From NCBI RefSeq assembly GCF_003663825.1, contig NZ_RCCC01000001.1, forward strand, positions 1 through 64,000: a stretch of DNA of 64,000 bases. The letters are read 5' to 3'. Below are positions 37,443 to 46,821 of this stretch, in pieces (the first letter of the stretch is position 1; each line of letters starts with the position of its first letter). The stretch comes from Acidovorax sp. 106. GTDB lineage: Bacteria; Pseudomonadota; Gammaproteobacteria; Burkholderiales; Burkholderiaceae_C. The translations under genes and the position numbers were made by a program. Under the pieces are notes generated by a model, which saw only the letters and a list, made by a program, of their open reading frames with translations, was not told where the DNA came from and did not search any database.

Positions 37443-37483
37443 GTTTTATCATCCTGGGGTCATAACCCCGAAAGAAGCATTCC

Positions 37484-38536
37484 ATGTCGAAGACCGTGAA
37501 AGCCTTGCTGACCGCCTGCGCACTGGCCGCCACTGCGGGCGCCGCATTGGCCCAAGAACAAGTGGTGAACCTCTATTCCGCACGCCACTACTCGACCGAC
37601 GAGGCCCTGTACACCGGCTTCACCAAGGCCACTGGCATCAAAATCAACCGTGTGGACGCTGACGATGCAGGCATCCTGGCGCGCCTGAAGGCCGAAGGCA
37701 CAGCCTCGCCAGCCGACGTCATCCTGCTGGTGGACGCTGCGCGCCTGTACAAGGGCGAAGTGGACGGTCTGTTCCAACCGATCCAGTCCAAGTTGCTCAA
37801 CGATGCGATTCCCGCCAACCTGCGCAGCGCGCCTGCAGCCGACGGCGGCATTTCTTGGTTTGGCCTGTCGACCCGCGCGCGCGTGATCGTCTACAACAAG
37901 GTCAAGGTGCAAAAGACCGATGTGGACACCTACGAGTCTCTGGGTGACCCCAAGAACAAGGGCAAGCTGTGCATTCGCTCGGGCTCGCACCCTTACAACC
38001 TGAGCCTGTTCGGCGCCGTCACGGAGCACATGGGCGAGCAAAAGGCCGAAGCCTGGCTCAAGGGCATGGTGGCCAATCTGGCACGCCCTCCCAAGGGCGG
38101 CGACACCGACCAGATCAAGGCCGTGGCCGCTGGTGAGTGCGATATCGGCGTGACCAACACCTACTACCTGGCGCGCATGATGCGCTCCAACAAGCCCGAG
38201 GACGTGGCCGTGGTCAACAAGGTGGGGGTCGTGTTCCCCAACCAATCCTCCTGGGGCACCCACATGAACATCGCTGGCGGCGCCGTGGCCCGTTACTCCA
38301 AGAACCAAGCTAACGCCGTCAAGTTCCTGGAATACCTGGCCAGCCCAGAAGCCCAGAACTACTTTGCGAACGGCAACAACGAGTGGCCTACCGTCAAGGG
38401 CGTGACGCTGGACAACCCCGCCCTCAAGGCCATGACCGGTGGCGCGCCGTTCAAGAGCGAAACCATCCCGATCAGCGCCGTGGGTGCGAACGTGACCAAG
38501 GTTCAACAGATGCTGGACCGCGTCGGCTTCCAGTGA
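37484..38536 (+). CDS. fbpA: Ferric iron ABC transporter substrate-binding protein
   Basis: A 350-residue periplasmic protein with signal peptide ending in AALAQE. The iron-binding family is recognisable from VVNLYSARHYSTDEALYTGF and from the tyrosine pair in TNTYYLARMM that ligands ferric iron; GISWFGLSTRARVIVYNK is also typical. It delivers Fe3+ to an ABC permease (FbpB) and ATPase (FbpC), neither of which is nearby, so it is an orphan gene here. It has a Fur-like box before it and a strong terminator after it. Confidence 0.92.
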   Translation: MSKTVKALLTACALAATAGAALAQEQVVNLYSARHYSTDEALYTGFTKATGIKINRVDADDAGILARLKAEGTASPADVILLVDAARLYKGEVDGLFQPIQSKLLNDAIPANLRSAPAADGGISWFGLSTRARVIVYNKVKVQKTDVDTYESLGDPKNKGKLCIRSGSHPYNLSLFGAVTEHMGEQKAEAWLKGMVANLARPPKGGDTDQIKAVAAGECDIGVTNTYYLARMMRSNKPEDVAVVNKVGVVFPNQSSWGTHMNIAGGAVARYSKNQANAVKFLEYLASPEAQNYFANGNNEWPTVKGVTLDNPALKAMTGGAPFKSETIPISAVGANVTKVQQMLDRVGFQ

Positions 38537-38562
38537 TCTGAGGGCCTCCTTCCAGTCCTACC

Positions 38563-38587
38563 AGCCCGGCTCTGCCGGGCTTTTTTG
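38563..38587 (+). terminator. Terminator of fbpA
   Basis: GCCCGGC, loop TCT, GCCGGGC, then six T. It lies 27 bases after the stop. Confidence 0.92.
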
Positions 38588-38663
38588 TGCCCGCAAGCCC
38601 AATGCAAGCACCAAAGACAGAGAGTTTTGGGGTTTGAGAATGCGCCTGAAGGATAATTGACGT

Positions 38664-38677
38664 TTACGTTAACGTAA
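38664..38677. promoter_or_regulatory. LiuR-like operator
   Basis: TTACGTTAACGTAA is a perfect 14-base palindrome 20 bases before the start of the SDR gene. It matches the pattern described for LiuR-type (MerR-family) regulators of branched-chain amino acid and acyl-CoA breakdown. No such regulator gene lies in the window. Confidence 0.55.
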
Positions 38678-38696
38678 TTCACAAAGGAGATGGCTC

Positions 38697-39455
38697 ATGG
38701 AGATTAAAGGCAAAGTATTCATCGTGACCGGCGGCGCTTCGGGACTGGGTGAAGGCACGGCACGCATGCTGGCGCTGCGCGGCGGCACCGTGGTGATTGC
38801 GGACATGCAGGCGGACAAAGGCGAGGCTGTGGCGCGAGACATTGGTGGCACCTTCATGCGCTGCGATGTCAGCAGCGAAGCCGACGGCCAGGCCGTGGTG
38901 GATAAAGCCGTGTCCTTGGGCAAGCTGATGGGGCTGGTCAACTGCGCCGGCATTGCCCCCGCCGAGAAAACCGTGGGCAAAAATGGGGCGCACTCGCTGG
39001 CCTTGTTCAGCAAGACCATCACGGTGAATTTGCTGGGCAGCTTCAACATGATCCGGCTGGCCGCCCAGGCCATGTCCCAAAACACCCCCGAAGTGACTGG
39101 CGAGCGCGGCGTGATGATCTCCACAGCCAGCGTGGCGGCGTACGACGGACAAATTGGCCAAGCCGCCTACTCCGCATCCAAAGGCGGCATCGTCGGCATG
39201 ACCCTGCCCATCGCCCGCGACTTGGCGCGCAACGGCATACGCAACATGACCATCGCCCCTGGCATCTTTGGCACCCCCATGCTGTTCGGCATGCCCCAAG
39301 AAGTGCAGGATGCGCTGGCCGCAGGCGTACCCTTCCCCAGCCGCCTGGGCACCCCGGAAGACTACGCCAAACTCGCCTTGCACATCTTTGAAAACGACAT
39401 GCTCAACGGCGAGGTGATACGCCTGGATGGCGCCATTCGCCTAGCGCCCCGTTAA
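38697..39455 (+). CDS. SDR, 3-hydroxyacyl-CoA dehydrogenase type 2-like
   Basis: A 252-residue short-chain dehydrogenase of the HSD10 (type 2 3-hydroxyacyl-CoA dehydrogenase) group. It has [34 protein letters not shown] with the long insert typical of the group, the catalytic [12 protein letters not shown], and [19 protein letters not shown]. It oxidises 3-hydroxyacyl-CoA, possibly 2-methyl-3-hydroxybutyryl-CoA from isoleucine. The start follows AAAGGAGATGG. A LiuR-like palindrome just upstream supports a role in acyl-CoA or branched-chain breakdown. Confidence 0.87.
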   Translation: MEIKGKVFIVTGGASGLGEGTARMLALRGGTVVIADMQADKGEAVARDIGGTFMRCDVSSEADGQAVVDKAVSLGKLMGLVNCAGIAPAEKTVGKNGAHSLALFSKTITVNLLGSFNMIRLAAQAMSQNTPEVTGERGVMISTASVAAYDGQIGQAAYSASKGGIVGMTLPIARDLARNGIRNMTIAPGIFGTPMLFGMPQEVQDALAAGVPFPSRLGTPEDYAKLALHIFENDMLNGEVIRLDGAIRLAPR

Positions 39456-39456
39456 T

Positions 39457-39522
39457 CGCTACATTTTTCATAGCTTGTAGCGCTTACCCGTAAGGCGCTG
39501 CAAGCCTTTTGAAGTAAAAATC
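39457..39522. repeat. AGCGCT intergenic repeat
   Basis: On the minus strand TTACTTCAAAAGGCTTGCAG, CGCCTTACGGGTAAGCGC, then TACAAGCTATGAAAAATG. The arms GCGCTTACC and GGTAAGCGC-like form a hairpin directly after the SDR gene; it may act as a transcript end. Confidence 0.6.
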
Positions 39523-39669
39523 AGAGAGATGCCACCAGACCGGAGGGCAATCCACCCAACTGCAGCTGCCACAGGGCAGCCAGCATCAAGCCATAGGCCA
39601 GGGTATCTGAGGATGCGGAAAGCCAGGGAAATGCTTCAAGCAGGCATCAGATCTACCCTCGACAGAGCC

Positions 39670-39708
39670 AAAAAAGAAAAACGCCGCAATGGAACCATTG
39701 CGGCGTTT
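39670..39708 (-). terminator. Terminator of the tRNA cluster
   Basis: On the minus strand AACGCCGCAATGG and its complement CCATTGCGGCGTT are followed by a T-rich run (A-run at 39670-39680 on the plus strand). It lies just after the last tRNA gene. Confidence 0.85.
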
Positions 39709-39713
39709 TATTT

Positions 39714-39790
39714 TGGCGGAGTGGACGGGACTCGAACCCGCGACCCCCGGCGTGACAGGCCGGTATTCTAACCAACTGAACTACCACTCC
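39714..39790 (-). tRNA. tRNA-Asp(GUC), copy 1
   Basis: A 77-base gene including the encoded CCA. Acceptor GGAGTGG pairs with CCACTCC. Anticodon loop CTGTCAC holds GUC. It is identical to the copy at 40083-40159. Confidence 0.96.
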
Positions 39791-39840
39791 TGGTAGATAG
39801 CTTTTGCTTGCGTCTCTGACACAAGCCAAGCGCTACAACT

Positions 39841-39916
39841 TGGCGACCCCACGGGGATTCGAACCCCGGTACTCACCGTGAAAGGGTGATGTCCTAGGCC
39901 TCTAGACGATGGGGTC
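39841..39916 (-). tRNA. tRNA-Glu(UUC), copy 1
   Basis: A 76-base gene with encoded CCA; acceptor GACCCCA pairs with TGGGGTC. The anticodon loop CTTTCAC holds UUC. It is identical to the copy at 40210-40285 and lies downstream of gltX, the enzyme that charges it. Confidence 0.96.
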
Positions 39917-39953
39917 AAAACCTTGGAACTAACCGAACTAATACTGACAAATT

Positions 39954-40029
<76 letters not shown>

Positions 40030-40082
40030 ACGGTGCTTCAATTACTTGAAGACCCAGCCTGAATGACTTCAGACTCTGGATT

Positions 40083-40159
40083 TGGCGGAGTGGACGGGAC
40101 TCGAACCCGCGACCCCCGGCGTGACAGGCCGGTATTCTAACCAACTGAACTACCACTCC
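40083..40159 (-). tRNA. tRNA-Asp(GUC), copy 2
   Basis: Identical in sequence to 39714-39790; same anticodon GUC and encoded CCA. Confidence 0.96.
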
Positions 40160-40209
40160 TGGTAGATAGCTTTTGCTTGCGTCTCTGACACAAGCCAAGC
40201 GCTACAACT

Positions 40210-40285
40210 TGGCGACCCCACGGGGATTCGAACCCCGGTACTCACCGTGAAAGGGTGATGTCCTAGGCCTCTAGACGATGGGGTC
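40210..40285 (-). tRNA. tRNA-Glu(UUC), copy 2
   Basis: Identical in sequence to 39841-39916; same anticodon UUC and encoded CCA. Confidence 0.96.
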
Positions 40286-40322
40286 AAAACCTTGGAACTA
40301 ACCGAACTAATACTGACAAATT

Positions 40323-40398
<76 letters not shown>

Positions 40399-40459
40399 TT
40401 AATGGCTTTGACTTAAATCTAAGTCATCGTCATCACAGCCTTGAATTATATACAGATAT

Positions 40460-41872
40460 TTAGCGGTTTTGCAAACGTGCGAGAACTTTTTCGCGGCCAA
40501 CCAGTTCAAGCACAGCGTCCACGGAAGGCGTATGGGCTGTACCCACGGTCAACACCCGCACTGGCATGGCCAGTTGAGGCATCTTGAGACCCTGCTCTGC
40601 CAACGTGGCTTTGAACGCAGCACCGATGGAAGCCTTGTCCCATGCACAAGCAGCCAGGGCTGCAGCCAGGGAATCCAGGGCCGCATAAATGGAGGGAGTC
40701 ACATGCTGCTCCATTTCAGCAGCTTGCGGCTTGACATCGCCGTAAAAGACAAAGGCCCAATCCGCCAAAGCCACGGTGGTGTCGCAACGATCCTTGAACA
40801 AACCACAAATGCGCGGCAAACGACCGTCGTCCAGTACTGACGGATCAATGCCGCGTTGAACTAACTGCTCCGCCACCAAAACAGCCAACGCCTCGTCTGC
40901 GGTTGTTTTGATGTGCTGCGCGTTCACCCAGCGCAGCTTGGCATCATCAAACTGTGCAGCGCTGCGCCCCAGATGGTCCAAGTTGAACCATTGCAAGAAC
41001 TGCTCGCGGCTGAAAATTTCATCGTCGCCATGGCTCCAGCCCAGGCGGGCCAGGTAATTGATCATGGCCTCGGGCAGATACCCTTCGTCGCGGTACTGCG
41101 TCACTGGCTTGGCGCCATTGCGCTTGCTCATCTTCTCGCCCTGCTCGTTGAGCACAGTAGGCAAATGCGCATACACGGGCGGCTCGGTCCCCAAGGCACG
41201 GAAGATATTGATCTGGCGCGGCGTGTTGTTCACATGGTCATCGCCACGGATCACATGGGTGATCGCCATGTCAATGTCATCCACCACCACACAGAAGTTG
41301 TAGGTGGGGGTGCCATCGGGGCGTGCAATCACCAAATCGTCGAGTTCGTCGTTGCGAATCTCAATACGGCCTTTGACCTTGTCCTCCCAGGCAACTACAC
41401 CGTCTTTGGGGTTGCGAAACCGCAGCACCGGCTGAACGCCCTCAGGGATCGCAGGCAGTGTTTTGCCCTCCTCAGGGCGCCAGGTACCGTCGTAACGGGG
41501 TTTTTCCTTGGCAGCCATCTGGCCCTCACGCAGTGCATCCAGCTCGGCCACACTCATATAGCAGGGATATACATCGCCTTTTGCCAGCATTTGGGCCAGC
41601 ACGGCCTTGTAACGGTCCATGCGCTGCATTTGATAGAACGGACCTTCGTCGGGCTCCATACCCAGCCACTGCATGCCTTCCAGAATCACATCCACAGCGG
41701 CTTGGCTGGACCGCTCTACGTCTGTATCTTCGATGCGCAAAATGAAATCCCCACCCGTAGCGCGCGCAAACGCCCAGGGGTACAGCGCAGAGCGAATATT
41801 TCCCAAATGGATAAACCCAGTGGGAGAAGGAGCAAAGCGGGTGCGCACACGCGCAACATTGGTTTCTGTCAT
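40460..41872 (-). CDS. gltX: Glutamate-tRNA ligase
   Basis: A 470-residue class I aminoacyl-tRNA synthetase. It has the HIGH-type motif [19 protein letters not shown] (here HLGN), [11 protein letters not shown], and the KMSKS motif in [13 protein letters not shown]. The C-terminal anticodon-binding part is complete, ending in [15 protein letters not shown]. It charges tRNA-Glu, two copies of which lie directly downstream on the same strand. Confidence 0.97.
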   Translation of the reverse strand: MTETNVARVRTRFAPSPTGFIHLGNIRSALYPWAFARATGGDFILRIEDTDVERSSQAAVDVILEGMQWLGMEPDEGPFYQMQRMDRYKAVLAQMLAKGDVYPCYMSVAELDALREGQMAAKEKPRYDGTWRPEEGKTLPAIPEGVQPVLRFRNPKDGVVAWEDKVKGRIEIRNDELDDLVIARPDGTPTYNFCVVVDDIDMAITHVIRGDDHVNNTPRQINIFRALGTEPPVYAHLPTVLNEQGEKMSKRNGAKPVTQYRDEGYLPEAMINYLARLGWSHGDDEIFSREQFLQWFNLDHLGRSAAQFDDAKLRWVNAQHIKTTADEALAVLVAEQLVQRGIDPSVLDDGRLPRICGLFKDRCDTTVALADWAFVFYGDVKPQAAEMEQHVTPSIYAALDSLAAALAACAWDKASIGAAFKATLAEQGLKMPQLAMPVRVLTVGTAHTPSVDAVLELVGREKVLARLQNR

Positions 41873-41976
41873 GGCAATAGAGGTGAGCCAACGCGAGGTG
41901 TGCCGCGCAGCTCAGGGGTAAATCAATGAATCAAAGGGCTCGGTCACCCACTGAAGGAAGGGCAACCAAAGGGAGA

Positions 41977-43482
41977 TCAGGCTTCCTGGGCATTGGGCAA
42001 AGCAAGCCGAGAGGTGTCCTCCTCCCCCTCCTCCGCCCCTACGCGGCCTTCATTAAGGCGCGCAATGTCTTCTGCAGTGATGTCGCCTGTGACGTATACG
42101 CCGTCAAAGCAAGATGCATCGAAACCAGAGATGGCGCTATTGAGCGACCCCACAGCCCGTTTCATGGCTTCCACATCCTGGTAAATCAGCGCATCACAGC
42201 CGATGGCCTGGCGAATTTCTTCCACCGTGCGTCCGTGCGCCACCAGCTCTTTGCTGGTGGGCATATCGATGCCGTACACATTGGGATAGCGAACCGGAGG
42301 GGCTGCGCTGGCCAGATACACCTTACGAGCCCCTGCGTCGCGTGCCATTTGGACGATCTCACGCGATGTCGTTCCGCGAACGATGGAGTCATCCACCAGC
42401 AACACGTTGCGGCCTTTGAATTCACTGCCGATCACGTTGAGCTTTTGGCGCACTGATTTTTTGCGAACCCCCTGCCCGGGCATGATGAAAGTACGCCCCA
42501 CATAGCGATTCTTCACAAAACCTTCTCGGTAGGGAATGCCCAGCAAGTGGGCCAGTTGTGTGGCGCTTGGACGGCTCGATTCCGGAATGGGAATGATCAC
42601 ATCAATCTCATTGGGCGGCACAGTAGACACAACGCGCTTGGCAAGCGCTTCGCCCAAATTCAAGCGCGCCTGGTAGACGGAGATTCCATCCAACACGGAG
42701 TCAGGCCGAGCAAGGTACACAAACTCAAAAATGCAAGGATTCAACTGCGGTGCTTGGGCGCATTGGCGCGAGTGCACTGTACCGTCCAGGGTGATGAAGA
42801 CCGCCTCGCCAGGTTCAATGTTGCGCTCAAACACATGTGAAGTGCCCTCGAGCGCCACCGACTCACTGCCCACCATGACCGTACCATCTTGGCTGCGACC
42901 CATCGCCAAGGGGCGGATACCATGCGGATCACGGAATGCCAGCAATCCATGGCCAGCAATCAAGGCGATCACAGCATAAGAGCCTTTGATACGCTGGTGC
43001 ACAGCACGCACCGCAGTGAAGACATCTTCTGGCTGCAGAGGAACACCTCGGGTCGCACGCTCCAGTTCGTGCGCAAACACGTTGAGTAGCACCTCTGAGT
43101 CGCTCTCCGTGTTGGTATGCCTGTGGTCTGTCAGGAACAGCTCGGTGCGCAGGGCCTGAGCATTGGTCAAATTGCCGTTGTGCACCAGCACAATGCCAAA
43201 AGGCGCATTGACGTAAAAGGGTTGAGCCTCTTCTTCACTGTAGGCGTTGCCTGCAGTGGGATAGCGCACTTGGCCCAAGCCCGCATTGCCAGGCAAGGCA
43301 CGCATGTTGCGAGTGCGGAATACGTCGCGCACCATACCCTTGGCTTTGTGCATAAAAAATTTGCGGCCTTGCTGGGTCACGATACCAGCAGCATCTTGCC
43401 CACGGTGCTGCAAAAGCAACAAAGCGTCATAAATCAGTTGATTAACCGGCGCAGTACTGACAACACCAACGATTCCACACAT
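41977..43482 (-). CDS. purF: Amidophosphoribosyltransferase
   Basis: A 501-residue enzyme for the first step of purine synthesis. The ATG at 43482 puts the catalytic cysteine second (MCGIVGVVSTAPVNQLIYDA). The glutaminase part has LLLQHRGQDAAGIV, and the PRPP motif is VLLVDDSIVRGTTSREIV. An upstream start at 43524 would bury the essential cysteine and is rejected. It ends the folC-SPOR-cvpA-purF block. Confidence 0.97.
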   Translation of the reverse strand: MCGIVGVVSTAPVNQLIYDALLLLQHRGQDAAGIVTQQGRKFFMHKAKGMVRDVFRTRNMRALPGNAGLGQVRYPTAGNAYSEEEAQPFYVNAPFGIVLVHNGNLTNAQALRTELFLTDHRHTNTESDSEVLLNVFAHELERATRGVPLQPEDVFTAVRAVHQRIKGSYAVIALIAGHGLLAFRDPHGIRPLAMGRSQDGTVMVGSESVALEGTSHVFERNIEPGEAVFITLDGTVHSRQCAQAPQLNPCIFEFVYLARPDSVLDGISVYQARLNLGEALAKRVVSTVPPNEIDVIIPIPESSRPSATQLAHLLGIPYREGFVKNRYVGRTFIMPGQGVRKKSVRQKLNVIGSEFKGRNVLLVDDSIVRGTTSREIVQMARDAGARKVYLASAAPPVRYPNVYGIDMPTSKELVAHGRTVEEIRQAIGCDALIYQDVEAMKRAVGSLNSAISGFDASCFDGVYVTGDITAEDIARLNEGRVGAEEGEEDTSRLALPNAQEA

Positions 43483-43559
43483 AGTTTTATTCCATCCGAT
43501 TGCAGAGGGTTCTGCACAAAGCAATTTTCATGAACGAGTTACAGGTACGCACTCGCTCC

Positions 43560-44054
43560 TCATTCCGACAAAGGAAGCAGGCTTCCAAATTTCTGCGGCA
43601 GCACAGGCTTTAAAACACCGAGCGCCTCACTCAACACAGGTGCCGACAAAGAAGCCGTCCACCAAGGTTCATCACGCAAAGGCGTCAAGCCCACCAACAC
43701 AGCAACGGCCAGCAGCAACACACCGCCGCGCGCCAAGCCGAATCCAGCCCCTAAAACCCTGTCTGCTGGACGTAGCCCAATCGCCTCCACCAACTTCTTG
43801 GCGAGCCACGCAATAAAGCCACAAGCAAACACCGCAGCAATGAACACAACGGCAAACCCACTGGCATAGCTCAGTGCGCTATCGGCGTCTGCAATAGGCA
43901 GCATGCGCCCCACATCCGCAGCGAACCACTGCGCCACAAAAAACGCTGCCACCCACCCAGCCAATGAGAGCAACTCAAACACCAGACCACGCCACGCTCC
44001 GATCAGCAACGAGGCCGTCAATATTCCGACAAAAATCCAATCCAGAGGATGCAT
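43560..44054 (-). CDS. cvpA: CvpA family membrane protein
   Basis: A 164-residue inner-membrane protein with four hydrophobic segments, starting MHPLDWIFVGILTASLLIGA and containing RGLVFELLSLAGWVAAFFVA. It is the CvpA family, needed for colicin V production in E. coli and implicated in envelope homeostasis. It is located between the SPOR gene and purF, the usual place. Confidence 0.92.
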   Translation of the reverse strand: MHPLDWIFVGILTASLLIGAWRGLVFELLSLAGWVAAFFVAQWFAADVGRMLPIADADSALSYASGFAVVFIAAVFACGFIAWLAKKLVEAIGLRPADRVLGAGFGLARGGVLLLAVAVLVGLTPLRDEPWWTASLSAPVLSEALGVLKPVLPQKFGSLLPLSE

Positions 44055-44078
44055 GAAGCAATCAGCAACTGCGCTGAC

Positions 44079-44870
44079 TCACAACGTCAGCACAGAGGCC
44101 GACAAATCCAATCCCTTGATGCGTGCAGCAGCCTTGTCCGCCTCCGCACGGCTAGCGTAAGGACCTACACGGACACGGGTTCTTTTTCCATCTTTGGCAT
44201 CGACGACCTGGGTGTATGTTTTGAGCCCCGCACGCTCTAGCTTGAGGCGGACCTCTTTCGCCTTATCGGCATCGGCAAAAGCACCGACCTGCACAATGAA
44301 ACGCTCATCATCCGTGCGATCGGGCGCTGCAGGCGGCCGCACCTCTCCTACAGGCTTGCTTCGCGCCCCCTCTTCGGTCTTGGCAGGCTTGACTGCCGCA
44401 GCAGCCGCGCTCTTAGCTTCAGGCTTCGGTGCGGGAGAGGCCGCAGAGCTAGCCCTGGGTGCACTACGGCTGCTGTGGCTGGAAGCAACAATTTCCTCAC
44501 CATCGCCCAGTGTGGCACTCGCGGCCACCCGCTCCGCGCCTGCTCGGCTTTGGGCACCGCTAGCCGCCGCAACATTGCCGGGCTTCGCTTGATCGGCATC
44601 GCTTTGCCGCGCCGGCACCACCAAAGGCGCCACTTTGCCGCGATCTGGAATTTCTATGGGGACATCCACAGGGATGGGCCTTGGCTGCGTGTCAAACAAC
44701 AAGGGGAAACCCATAACCCCGAGTAACACCAGCACGGCAGCCCCCATCAAGCGATGCCGGGCGCGGCGCCGCATCACTTCGATGCTCTCGGCCTGGGGGG
44801 TACGGCTGCGTTTGGTCGGTTTGTCGGCTGGATCACTTTGACCGGGCCACCGAAACTTGAAAAATGCCAT
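44079..44870 (-). CDS. SPOR domain protein (DedD-like)
   Basis: A 263-residue protein: a short cytoplasmic N-terminus, one transmembrane helix (HRLMGAAVLVLLGVMGFPLL), a long Ala/Pro/Ser/Lys-rich linker, and a C-terminal SPOR domain from about 185 (FIVQVGAFADADKAKEVRLK, VRVGPYASRAEADKAAARIK). SPOR domains bind denuded septal peptidoglycan, so it should act in cell division like DedD. It follows folC. Confidence 0.9.
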   Translation of the reverse strand: MAFFKFRWPGQSDPADKPTKRSRTPQAESIEVMRRRARHRLMGAAVLVLLGVMGFPLLFDTQPRPIPVDVPIEIPDRGKVAPLVVPARQSDADQAKPGNVAAASGAQSRAGAERVAASATLGDGEEIVASSHSSRSAPRASSAASPAPKPEAKSAAAAAVKPAKTEEGARSKPVGEVRPPAAPDRTDDERFIVQVGAFADADKAKEVRLKLERAGLKTYTQVVDAKDGKRTRVRVGPYASRAEADKAAARIKGLDLSASVLTL

Positions 44871-44893
44871 GGGGAAAAAGACTCGTGTGGACC

Positions 44894-46219
44894 TTATGCG
44901 CCCAAATGTTTGGCGTTCAGGCGAGGAGTTCCGTTCACAAGAACCCCGCCCACTGTGTAGAACGAGCCAAAGACCACAATTCTATCAGCCGGGTCTGCTG
45001 CATCGACAGCTGCCTGCAGGGCATGCAGCGGATCCGCGAACGCGCTAGATGACACATCCTTGCGACCACCCGCGACCATCTGCACAGCATTCCATTTTTG
45101 CAACAGCTCCGCCCCCGTCAATGCGCGGGGCGTTGGAAGACTTGTGAAATACCAGCGATCCACCAATGGTCCAATTTTGGCCAGCATCGGCCCCAGGTCT
45201 TTGTCGGCCATGGCACCAAACACCGCATGGGTCACAGGAAAGTAACCCATTGCATCCAAATTGGCCGAGAGCGCAGCTACAGAATGTGGATTGTGAGCAA
45301 CATCCAACACCAAAGTGGGCTGACCAGGAACAATTTGAAAACGCCCCGGCAAATCAACCATCGCCATCCCATTGCGCACCGCTTGCGCAGTCACCGGGAG
45401 CCGCTCCCTGAGAGCCTCGTAAGCAGCCAACACCCCCGCTGCATTGACCAATTGATTGGCGCCTCTCAAGGCAGGATAGGCCAACCCGGCGTACCGGCGC
45501 CCTCTTCCCGCCCAACTCCATTGCTGCTTGTCGCCGGCTACGTTGAAATCATGGCCGACGCGCCAAAGATCGGCCCCAATCTCCCTCGCATGATCGACCA
45601 CACTCTGGGGAGCCATCGGGTCACTCACGATGGCAGGGCGCCCGGTGCGCATGATTCCGGCCTTTTCACGACCAATCGTCTCCCTGTCCGGCCCCAGATA
45701 CTCGATGTGATCAATATCGATGCTGGTGATGATGGCGCAGTCGGCATCAATGATGTTGGTCGCATCCAGACGCCCGCCCAGGCCTACCTCCAGGATGGCA
45801 ACATCCAGCAAGGCATGGCTCATCAACCGCAAAATCGCCAAAGTCGTGAATTCAAAGTAGGTGAGAGATATCTCACTTCCGCCCATCGTGCGAGCGGCTT
45901 CTACCGCCTCAAAATGGGCCAGCAAATCGTTGGCACCCACGATTTCTCCGTGGACACGACACCGCTCCTGGAAATGAACCAAGTGGGGTGAGGTGTAAAC
46001 CCCCGTGCGATAGCCTGCCTGGAGTGCAACCGCCTCCAGCATGGCGCAGGTGGAACCCTTGCCATTGGTGCCTGCCACGGTAATGACGGGACAATCAAAT
46101 TTCAACGACATCCGGTGCGCAACCTCACGGACGCGCTCCAGGCCCATATCGATACCGACGGGGTGCAGCTGCTCGCAATGACGGAGCCAGCCTTCCAGTG
46201 TTTGGGGAATGGTGTGCAT
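44894..46219 (-). CDS. folC: Folylpolyglutamate/dihydrofolate synthase
   Basis: A 441-residue ligase. The ATP loop is VITVAGTNGKGSTCAMLEAV, followed by TGVYTSPHLVHFQERCRVHG, the second-site residues in EVGLGGRLDATNIID, and TLVLDVAHNPHSVAALSANL. It adds glutamate to folates and forms dihydrofolate from dihydropteroate. I chose MHTIPQTLEGWL (46219), the usual start; the 16 extra residues of the longer ORF are unlike the family and overlap the divergent promoter. Confidence 0.95.
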   Translation of the reverse strand: MHTIPQTLEGWLRHCEQLHPVGIDMGLERVREVAHRMSLKFDCPVITVAGTNGKGSTCAMLEAVALQAGYRTGVYTSPHLVHFQERCRVHGEIVGANDLLAHFEAVEAARTMGGSEISLTYFEFTTLAILRLMSHALLDVAILEVGLGGRLDATNIIDADCAIITSIDIDHIEYLGPDRETIGREKAGIMRTGRPAIVSDPMAPQSVVDHAREIGADLWRVGHDFNVAGDKQQWSWAGRGRRYAGLAYPALRGANQLVNAAGVLAAYEALRERLPVTAQAVRNGMAMVDLPGRFQIVPGQPTLVLDVAHNPHSVAALSANLDAMGYFPVTHAVFGAMADKDLGPMLAKIGPLVDRWYFTSLPTPRALTGAELLQKWNAVQMVAGGRKDVSSSAFADPLHALQAAVDAADPADRIVVFGSFYTVGGVLVNGTPRLNAKHLGA

Positions 46220-46265
46220 ACGCAGCCAATTGTCGCCCAGCCTGCGCATGGGGCATGATTTACCC

Positions 46266-46646
46266 ATGAAACAACCTCAAATCACCCTGTACGGCATTCC
46301 CAACTGCGACACAGTCAAAAAAGCCAGGGCTTGGCTGACCACCCATGGCCTTGAGCACCAGTTCCACGACTTTAAAAAAGAGGGGGTGTCCGCAGAGCGA
46401 CTTGCCACTTGGTGCAGCACTGCTGGCTTAGACAAGGTACTCAACCGCAAGGGAACCACTTGGCGCGGACTCACTCCTACCCAACAGGAAAGTGCTGGCC
46501 AACTGGAGCATGCACTGGCCCTGATGCAAGCAAACACCAGCCTGATCAAACGCCCAATCGTCGAATGGGGCAGCGAAACCGAGGCGCAACTTACAGTCGG
46601 ATTCTCTCCAGAGACTTGGATGAAACACATTCAACCCAGCGCTTAG
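46266..46646 (+). CDS. yffB: ArsC/Spx-family protein YffB
   Basis: A 126-residue protein of the arsenate-reductase-like (ArsC/Spx) fold, with ITLYGIPNCDTVKKARAWL at the N-terminus (single cysteine in PNCDT), FHDFKKEGVS, NRKGTTWRGL, and the SLIKRPIVEWG that replaces the arsenate site. In E. coli YffB binds glutathione and is thought to be a thiol reductase. It diverges from folC. Confidence 0.9.
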   Translation: MKQPQITLYGIPNCDTVKKARAWLTTHGLEHQFHDFKKEGVSAERLATWCSTAGLDKVLNRKGTTWRGLTPTQQESAGQLEHALALMQANTSLIKRPIVEWGSETEAQLTVGFSPETWMKHIQPSA

Positions 46647-46699
46647 TGAAGTGGAGCCCGGCCATTTGCATGCGCCGTGGCTGGTGGCTATTGCGTAGT

Positions 46700-46742
46700 G
46701 AAATGTGAAAAATCACATGGTTTTTACCTAACTTCACATTTC
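46700..46742. promoter_or_regulatory. Nested inverted repeats upstream of the glycine-zipper gene
   Basis: GAAATGTGAA at 46700-46709 is repeated inverted as TTCACATTTC at 46733-46742. Inside the left arm lies TGTGAAAAATCACA, a CRP-like palindrome with a four-base spacer. It is probably an operator, 80 bases before the gene start; the binding protein is unknown. Confidence 0.4.
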
Positions 46743-46821
46743 TAGCCCTCAAAACGACGAGGTAGCACTAAACTTTTTTTGCGCATCGTGCGTTGTATGT
46801 GCTCACAGACAGGAGCTTCCC

